Positions 13,633 through 18,139 of a stretch of 18,139 nt of DNA are shown in pieces. The stretch comes from an uncultured Eubacteriales bacterium. GTDB taxonomy: Bacteria; Bacillota; Clostridia; Oscillospirales; Oscillospiraceae. The stretch's first letter is position 1, and each line of letters opens with the position of its first letter. Both the position numbers and the translations under genes were made by a program. The stretch covers positions 1 through 18,139 of the forward strand of contig URKW01000037.1 of NCBI GenBank assembly GCA_900548615.1, given 5' to 3'. The notes beneath the pieces were generated by a model. The model had not been told where the DNA came from, did no database searches, and saw only the letters and a program-made list of their open reading frames with translations.

Positions 13633-14223
13633 TTACACCCGCGTATAAAACGTCTGCTTTGGCCCGGTGTCCTGCATCAGCGTATCGGGATCACGGAACC
13701 GGAACAGATACAGTCCCGTGTCATATAAATCGCCTACGCATCCACCCAAGTGGGTGGCCAGCAGAAAGGCGGCCATATACTGGCTCACCGGATCGGCGAT
13801 CAGCAGCACCGCCAGCAGAAAAACAACGGTAAACACCACAAAGGGCGCCAGCAGCGCCACCAGCGCCGCACTCCGGTACACGAAAATATCCGGCACGCCG
13901 CAGTAGGCCACGCTCCATGTCAGCCCGAATGTCAGCTTCCGCCCGGTCAGCAGCTTGTACGCCGCGCCGTGAAGCAGCTCGTGCAGCACAATATAGGCCG
14001 ACACGGCCACCATAAACACCGCCGTTTTCAAAAGAGAGGTCAGCGGCGCGGCCAGAAAGGCATCCCGCGGTTGGATCAGCCGCCAGAACACCACGCACAG
14101 CACCGCCATGATCGCCAGCGCGGCGAGATTCATCAAAATACCCAGCTTTTTGTCCTGACAGTCTACCGTCAGCCGGGGTACGTAGCCCTCCGGCAGCGCT
14201 TCCTCAAAGCTCCTCCGCTTCAT
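13633..14223 (-). CDS. DUF3267-like membrane protein with HELLH putative zinc-protease motif
   Basis: A 196-residue membrane protein with about four hydrophobic segments (near residues 28-50, 65-82, 115-142 and 148-165). The sequence HELLHGAAY at 81-89 sits at the end of the second segment and is an HExxH zinc motif in a membrane setting, as in the DUF3267 family of putative metalloproteases. An acidic GDLYD (164-168) after the last helix could supply a third ligand. Whether it is catalytic is not known; the family is largely uncharacterised. Its start overlaps the trmB end by 20 nt, so it is translated from the same message. The stop is only 10 nt from the inverted-repeat element that holds the G-run, which lies downstream and does not touch the protein. 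Confidence 0.72.
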   Translation of the reverse strand: MKRRSFEEALPEGYVPRLTVDCQDKKLGILMNLAALAIMAVLCVVFWRLIQPRDAFLAAPLTSLLKTAVFMVAVSAYIVLHELLHGAAYKLLTGRKLTFGLTWSVAYCGVPDIFVYRSAALVALLAPFVVFTVVFLLAVLLIADPVSQYMAAFLLATHLGGCVGDLYDTGLYLFRFRDPDTLMQDTGPKQTFYTRV

Positions 14224-14887
14224 CCTGCCCGTTTTCCTCCGCCGGTTCCCACGGCTGCATTACCGCCACGCAGCGGTTGATGTTCTTTCCCAGCTCGTGG
14301 AACTTCTTCTCGTAGTCCGTCATCACGCCCACAGGCCCATTGGCGTGCAGGTCGCGGGTCACGTCCCGCAATTCCCAGCCGTACTGAGGGATCTCCTCCA
14401 CCGACCACTCAAACAGCTTGTCGTTGTCGGTCTTGAAGTGGATCTCGCCGCCGTCCTTCAGCACCTTCCGGTACAGATTCAGGAAGTTGTGGTGGGTCAG
14501 CCGCCGCTTGGCCTGATTGCTCTTGGGCCACGGGTCGCAGAAATTGATATAAATGCGGTCGATCTCCCCCGGTTCAAACATATCCGGCAGCAGCGCCGCG
14601 TCCGCGTCGATGAAGAACACGTTCCGTAAGTCCTCGTCCCGGCATCGCTCCATGGCCACCACCATGGCGTCGGGCACCTTCTCCACGGCGATCAGCAGCA
14701 CATCCGGCTCCGCCGCGGCCGTCCCAGCGGTGAACCGCCCCTTGCCGCAGCCCAGCTCCAGCCGTATTTCCTTTGCCTCCGGCATCAGCTCCCGCCACCG
14801 GCCCCGCTGGGCGAAGGGATCGTGCACCAGCCACGCGCCGCAGGCCTCCATCCGGGGCAGAAGATTTTTCTTTTTTCTCATCCGCAT
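14204..14887 (-). CDS. trmB: tRNA (guanine-N7-)-methyltransferase TrmB
   Basis: TrmB puts the N7-methyl group on G46 of tRNA variable loops using S-adenosylmethionine. The 227-residue protein shows the SAM-binding LELGCGKG (44-51), the catalytic-site INFCDPWPKS (114-123), RLTHHNFL (129-136) and TDYEKKF (190-196), all diagnostic. The N terminus MRMRKKK is usual. The ATG at 14885-14887 is chosen because GGAGG ends 8 nt before it; a TTG at 14900-14902 lies within that ribosome site and is rejected. The promoter at 14926-14954 drives it. The downstream membrane-protein gene overlaps its last 20 nt. Confidence 0.95.
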   Translation of the reverse strand: MRMRKKKNLLPRMEACGAWLVHDPFAQRGRWRELMPEAKEIRLELGCGKGRFTAGTAAAEPDVLLIAVEKVPDAMVVAMERCRDEDLRNVFFIDADAALLPDMFEPGEIDRIYINFCDPWPKSNQAKRRLTHHNFLNLYRKVLKDGGEIHFKTDNDKLFEWSVEEIPQYGWELRDVTRDLHANGPVGVMTDYEKKFHELGKNINRCVAVMQPWEPAEENGQDEAEEL

Positions 14888-14925
14888 GGGAATTTCCTCC
14901 AATGGTCAGCATAATCAGCAGCGCT

Positions 14926-14954
14926 ATTATACCATAAAAACCGCCCGGTTGCAA
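14926..14954 (-). promoter_or_regulatory. Sigma-A promoter of trmB
   Basis: On the minus strand TTGCAA (14949-14954) and TATAAT (14926-14931) are 17 nt apart; start near 14919. The hexamers are the same as those at the citrate synthase promoter. Confidence 0.82.
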
Positions 14955-15067
14955 ACAGGAAAAGCCCGCACCCCGGAAGGTCGAAAACCCCACCTTCAAA
15001 ATGTGCAAATTCTCTCGTTGACTTTTGTGGAATGTGCTAAAAAAGCGAAAAGCGGCACCGATAGGGG

Positions 15068-15096
15068 TTGATAATTTTTAGACGAAGTACTATAAT
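15068..15096 (+). promoter_or_regulatory. Sigma-A promoter of the butyryl-CoA synthesis cluster
   Basis: TTGATA (15068-15073) and a perfect TATAAT (15091-15096) are 17 nt apart; start near 15103, with a leader of about 77 nt. I looked for a Rex-type operator (TTGTTAA dyad) around it and found none convincing. Confidence 0.85.
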
Positions 15097-15179
15097 GTAG
15101 GCTGTATGAGGAGCATTGTTTTCATTCCGTTAAAGCGGTGAGGAAGCACTGTCCGAAAAGGAAGTAAGGAGGAGTTAAC

Positions 15180-15959
15180 ATGACGAATGTTCTGTTAGAG
15201 AAAAAGGGACACATCGCAATTGCCACCATCAACCGTCCCAAGGCGCTGAACGCGCTGAACAGCGACGTGCTCACTGATCTGGGCGAGCTGGTGGATATCG
15301 TCAACGCTGACAGCGAGATCCGCGCCCTGGTGCTGACCGGCAGCGGCGAGAAGGCCTTTGTGGCCGGCGCTGATATCGGCGAGATGAGCACCCTGACCCC
15401 CGAAGAAGGCGAGGCCTTCGGCAAGCACGGCAACGACGTGTTTCGCCGCATCGAGACCCTGCCCATCCCCACCATCGCCGCCATCAACGGCTTTGCACTG
15501 GGCGGCGGCTGCGAGCTGAGCATGAGCTGCGACATCCGCATCTGCGCGGATACCGCTGTGTTCGGCCAGCCTGAGACCGGCCTCGGTATCACCCCCGGCT
15601 TCGGCGGCACCCAGCGCCTTGCACGTCTGGTGGGCCCCGGCATGGCCAAGCAGCTGATCTACACCGCCAAGAATATCAAGGCGGACGAGGCCCTGCGCAT
15701 CGGTCTGGTGAACGCCGTTTATCCGCTGGATGAGCTGATGGCTGCCGCGGAAAAGCTGGCCGAGACCATTGCCAAGAACGCTCCCATCGCCGTCCGCGCC
15801 TGCAAGAAGGCCATCAACGACGGTCTGGAGGTCAAGATGGACGATGCCATCGTTATCGAGGAGAAGCTGTTCGGCAGCTGCTTCAAGACCGCCGACCAGA
15901 TCGAGGGTATGTCCGCTTTCCTGGAAAAGCGCAAGCACGAGCCTTATCAGAACAAGTAA
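15180..15959 (+). CDS. crt: Short-chain enoyl-CoA hydratase (crotonase)
   Basis: Crotonase (259 residues) interconverts 3-hydroxybutyryl-CoA and crotonyl-CoA in the cytoplasm. The family pattern is complete: NRPKALNALN (18-27), the oxyanion-hole segment AFVAGADI (59-66), and the two catalytic glutamates Glu112 (GGGCELSMSCD) and Glu132 (GQPETGLGITPG), 20 residues apart as in the family. Length is that of clostridial Crt (about 260). AAGGAGG precedes the ATG. It is the first gene after the promoter and is followed by hbd after 66 nt and bcd, which fixes its role in butyrate formation rather than fatty-acid degradation. Confidence 0.94.
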   Translation: MTNVLLEKKGHIAIATINRPKALNALNSDVLTDLGELVDIVNADSEIRALVLTGSGEKAFVAGADIGEMSTLTPEEGEAFGKHGNDVFRRIETLPIPTIAAINGFALGGGCELSMSCDIRICADTAVFGQPETGLGITPGFGGTQRLARLVGPGMAKQLIYTAKNIKADEALRIGLVNAVYPLDELMAAAEKLAETIAKNAPIAVRACKKAINDGLEVKMDDAIVIEEKLFGSCFKTADQIEGMSAFLEKRKHEPYQNK

Positions 15960-16025
15960 GGCGTCGGTCACGTTAATTAACAGGTTCGCCTGATGATTAA
16001 AGAATATATTATAGGAGGAAAACAC

Positions 16026-16862
16026 ATGAAAGTCGCAGTATTTGGTGCCGGTACTATGGGCAGCGGCATTGCCCAGGTTTTCGCAGCGAAGGGCCACACC
16101 GCTCTGATGTACGCTTCCAGCGTGGCAAGCGCCCAGCGTCATAAGGACAAGCTGGCTGCCTCTCTGAACAAGAAGGTCGCCAAGGGCAAGATGACTCAGG
16201 AAGCCGCTGATGATCTGATGAGCCGTGTCTTGGTGGAGGAGTTTGAAGCTGCCGCCGATGCCGATCTGGTCATCGAGTGCGTCGCCGAGAACATGGCCAC
16301 CAAGAAGGAGCTGCTGGGCCGTCTGGACGCCATCTGCAAGGAGAGCGCCATCTTCGCTTCCAACACTTCTTCTCTGTCCATCACCGAGATGGCGCAGGGC
16401 CTGAAGCACAACCTGATCGGTATGCACTTCTTCAACCCCGTGCCCGCTATGAAGCTGGTGGAGGTCATTGCCGGCGGCAATACTCCCGCTGAGCTGGTGG
16501 ACTACATCAAGAATCTGTCCGTCGAGATCGGCAAGACCCCCGTGGTCGTCAACGAGGCTCCCGGCTTCGTGGTCAACAAGATCCTGATCCCCTACTGCAA
16601 CGAGGGCGTCTGCGTCCTGCAGGAGGGCGTCGCCTCTGCCGAGGATATCGACATCGCTATGCAGCTGGGCTGCAACCACCCCATGGGCCCCCTGCACCTG
16701 GGCGATCTGATCGGCTGGGACGTGGTGCTGAACATCATGGACGTGCTGTATAACGAGACTCACGACAGCAAGTACCGTGCCAACGTGCTGATCCGCAAGA
16801 TGGTGCGTGCCGGCAAGCTGGGCATCAAGTCCGGCGAGGGCTTCTTTAACTACAACAAGTAA
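16026..16862 (+). CDS. hbd: 3-hydroxybutyryl-CoA dehydrogenase
   Basis: Hbd (278 residues) reduces acetoacetyl-CoA to 3-hydroxybutyryl-CoA. The Rossmann loop VFGAGTMGSGIAQ (5-17), the catalytic His134 in GMHFFNPVPAMKLVEV, SNTSSLSITEMA (112-123) and the C-terminal NHPMGPLHLGDLIG are all present. The ATG at 16026 is chosen, 7 nt after GGAGG (16014-16018); an earlier in-frame ATG at 15993 lies before that site and would add 11 atypical residues. One oddity: the end of the second strand reads LMYASS, where NAD-dependent homologues have an acidic residue (LRD), so NADPH use is possible. It follows crt and precedes bcd. Confidence 0.94.
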   Translation: MKVAVFGAGTMGSGIAQVFAAKGHTALMYASSVASAQRHKDKLAASLNKKVAKGKMTQEAADDLMSRVLVEEFEAAADADLVIECVAENMATKKELLGRLDAICKESAIFASNTSSLSITEMAQGLKHNLIGMHFFNPVPAMKLVEVIAGGNTPAELVDYIKNLSVEIGKTPVVVNEAPGFVVNKILIPYCNEGVCVLQEGVASAEDIDIAMQLGCNHPMGPLHLGDLIGWDVVLNIMDVLYNETHDSKYRANVLIRKMVRAGKLGIKSGEGFFNYNK

Positions 16863-16885
16863 ATTCTGGAAAAGGAGAAAATAGT

Positions 16886-18049
16886 ATGGATTTCCATCTG
16901 ACTAAGGAACAGCTGCTCGTTCAGAAGATGTACCGCGAGTTCGCGGAGAACGAGGTCAAGCCCCTGGCCACCGAAATCGACGAGGAAGAGCGTTTCCCCA
17001 TGGAAACCGTCGAGAAGATGGCAAAGCTGGGCATGATGGGTATTTACTTCCCCAAGGAGTACGGCGGCGCTGGCGCCGATGTCCTCAGCTATGCCATGTG
17101 CGTTGAGGAGCTGGCCAAGGTCTGCGGCACCACCGCAGTTATCGTGTCCGCTCACACCTCCCTGTGCGCCGCCCCCATCTTCGAGAACGGCACCGAGGAG
17201 CAGAAGATGAAGTATCTGCCCGACCTGTGCTCCGGCCGCAAGATCGGCGCCTTCGGTCTGACCGAGCCCGGCGCTGGTACCGATGCTCAGGGCCAGCAGA
17301 CCACCGCTGTCCTGGACGAGTCCGGCGAGAACTACATCCTGAACGGCTCCAAGTGCTTCATCACCAACGGCAACGTAGCTGATACCTTCGTCATCATCGC
17401 CGTCACCGGCAAGGTCGTCGACAAGCGCGGCCGCTCCATGAAGGAGATCTCCGCTTTCATCGTGGAGAAGGACGACAAGGGCTTCTCTCAGGGCAAGCAC
17501 GAGAAGAAGATGGGTATTCGCGGTTCCTCTACCTGCGACCTGATCTTCGAGGATTGCGTCATCCCCAAGGATCGTATGCTGGGCAAGAAGGGCGAGGGCT
17601 TCAAGATCGCCATGAAGACTCTGGACGGCGGCCGTATCGGTATCGCTTCTCAGGCTCTGGGTATCGGCGAGGGTGCCGTGGACGAGGCTGTCAAGTACAC
17701 CAAGGAGCGCGTCCAGTTCGGCAAGCGCATCTCCCAGTTCCAGAACACCCAGTTCCAGCTGGCTGACATGCACACCCGCATGGAGGCTGCCAAGTATCTG
17801 GTGTATTCCGCTGCTATGAAGAAGCAGAATCACGAGCCCTATTCCGCTGACGCCGCTATGGCTAAGCTGTTCGCCGCCGAGGCCGCTTCCGATGTGACCC
17901 GCCGCGCTGTCCAGCTGTTCGGTGGCTACGGCTACACCCGTGAGTATCCCGTGGAGCGCATGATGCGCGACGCGAAGATCACCGAGATCTACGAGGGCAC
18001 TTCCGAGGTGCAGCGTATGGTCATCTCCAGCCATCTGGGCGTTAAGTAA
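16886..18049 (+). CDS. bcd: Butyryl-CoA dehydrogenase (short-chain acyl-CoA dehydrogenase)
   Basis: This 387-residue FAD enzyme reduces crotonyl-CoA to butyryl-CoA, in anaerobes usually with EtfAB and coupled to ferredoxin reduction. Visible signatures are FGLTEPGAGTDAQ (FAD/substrate segment, about residues 124-136), the ITNGN motif, QLFGGYGYTREYPVERMMRD and the C-terminal ITEIYEGTSEVQR carrying the catalytic base Glu370. Length matches Bcd (about 380). AAAAGGAG precedes the ATG, 23 nt after hbd. etfB begins 20 nt downstream, supporting an electron-bifurcating Bcd-Etf complex; other short-chain acyl-CoA substrates are possible but less likely in this context. Confidence 0.94.
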   Translation: MDFHLTKEQLLVQKMYREFAENEVKPLATEIDEEERFPMETVEKMAKLGMMGIYFPKEYGGAGADVLSYAMCVEELAKVCGTTAVIVSAHTSLCAAPIFENGTEEQKMKYLPDLCSGRKIGAFGLTEPGAGTDAQGQQTTAVLDESGENYILNGSKCFITNGNVADTFVIIAVTGKVVDKRGRSMKEISAFIVEKDDKGFSQGKHEKKMGIRGSSTCDLIFEDCVIPKDRMLGKKGEGFKIAMKTLDGGRIGIASQALGIGEGAVDEAVKYTKERVQFGKRISQFQNTQFQLADMHTRMEAAKYLVYSAAMKKQNHEPYSADAAMAKLFAAEAASDVTRRAVQLFGGYGYTREYPVERMMRDAKITEIYEGTSEVQRMVISSHLGVK

Positions 18050-18069
18050 GTCAGGAGGTAAAAGGAAAA

Positions 18070-18139
18070 ATGAAAATTTTAGTTACTGTTAAGCAGGTCC
18101 CCGATACCTCCGGTAAGGTGGCCGTGAATCCCGATGGTA
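18070..18139 (+). CDS. etfB: Electron transfer flavoprotein beta subunit, N-terminal part (cut by window end)
   Basis: Only the first 23 codons are inside the window. They begin MKILVTVKQVPDT, the standard opening of EtfB, followed by SGKVAVNPDG. The AGGAGG at 18053-18058 is 11 nt before the ATG. As the gene directly after bcd it would encode the flavoprotein that passes electrons from NADH to butyryl-CoA dehydrogenase and ferredoxin; etfA is expected next, outside the window. Confidence 0.88.
   Translation, partial: MKILVTVKQVPDTSGKVAVNPDG

Noticed and set aside
13455..13832. Plus-strand frame running from the rplT terminator through the G12 run
   Set aside because: It begins at the end of a terminator without a ribosome site, crosses the repeat element and is antisense to the HELLH gene.
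15100..15180. Possible Rex operator near the crt promoter
   Set aside because: The nearest TTGTTTT/GTTAAAG similarity is too far from the TTGTTAA dyad consensus.
15993..16025. Earlier ATG for hbd
   Set aside because: The ribosome site GGAGG lies downstream of it, and the true Hbd N terminus begins at 16026.
15195..18034. Long minus-strand open frames opposite crt, hbd and bcd
   Set aside because: Antisense shadows produced by the strong codon bias of the butyrate genes.

Overview
The window reads as a chromosomal segment of an anaerobic, GC-rich, low-complexity-codon Firmicute, most likely an Oscillospiraceae-type gut butyrate producer (inference from a crt-hbd-bcd-etfB butyryl-CoA cluster, textbook sigma-A promoters with 17-nt spacers, strong AGGAGG ribosome sites, an L20-type infC leader and GC-rich palindromic intergenic repeats). 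The species cannot be fixed from the sequence alone.

Layout. Positions 1-234 hold a train of hairpins ending in an intrinsic terminator. Positions 377-3372 are a methionine ABC-importer operon, metQ-metN-metI. It is preceded by a consensus promoter and a 270-nt leader that encodes a 38-residue Met/Cys-rich peptide and can fold into mutually exclusive terminator and antiterminator helices. Next come a minus-strand pair (Na/phosphate symporter with PhoU-like tail, then a PhzF-family enzyme), a plus-strand MATE transporter, and minus-strand citrate synthase and DMT/EamA permease genes. A plus-strand nucleotidyltransferase follows. Positions 11247-11830 are a gene-poor mosaic of palindromes and short repeats beside a tiny minus-strand gene for a 38-residue Asn/Thr/Lys-repeat peptide. 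The infC-rpmI-rplT operon follows with its own attenuator-like leader and an ATT start codon. A second repeat element with a 12-G run separates it from minus-strand trmB and an overlapping gene for a membrane protein with an HELLH motif. The window ends in the butyrate cluster crt-hbd-bcd and the first codons of etfB.

How the genes work together. MetQ, MetN and MetI form one importer. Its leader looks like a ribosome-dependent attenuator that would read the supply of charged Met (and possibly Cys) tRNA. InfC, L35 and L20 are translation genes usually autoregulated by L20. Crt, Hbd, Bcd and the Etf proteins carry out the reductive steps from acetoacetyl-CoA to butyryl-CoA. The other genes are single-function housekeeping or transport genes separated by well-formed, often bidirectional, terminators.

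The most notable item is the metQNI leader: three RNA segments (450-459, 539-554, 606-621) and the terminator (600-640) fit a classic 1:2 / 2:3 / 3:4 attenuation scheme, with eight internal Met codons and three Cys codons just upstream of the switch segment. I do not know of a described example for methionine in this group. All structure claims come from reading base pairing by eye, without folding energies or database searches.
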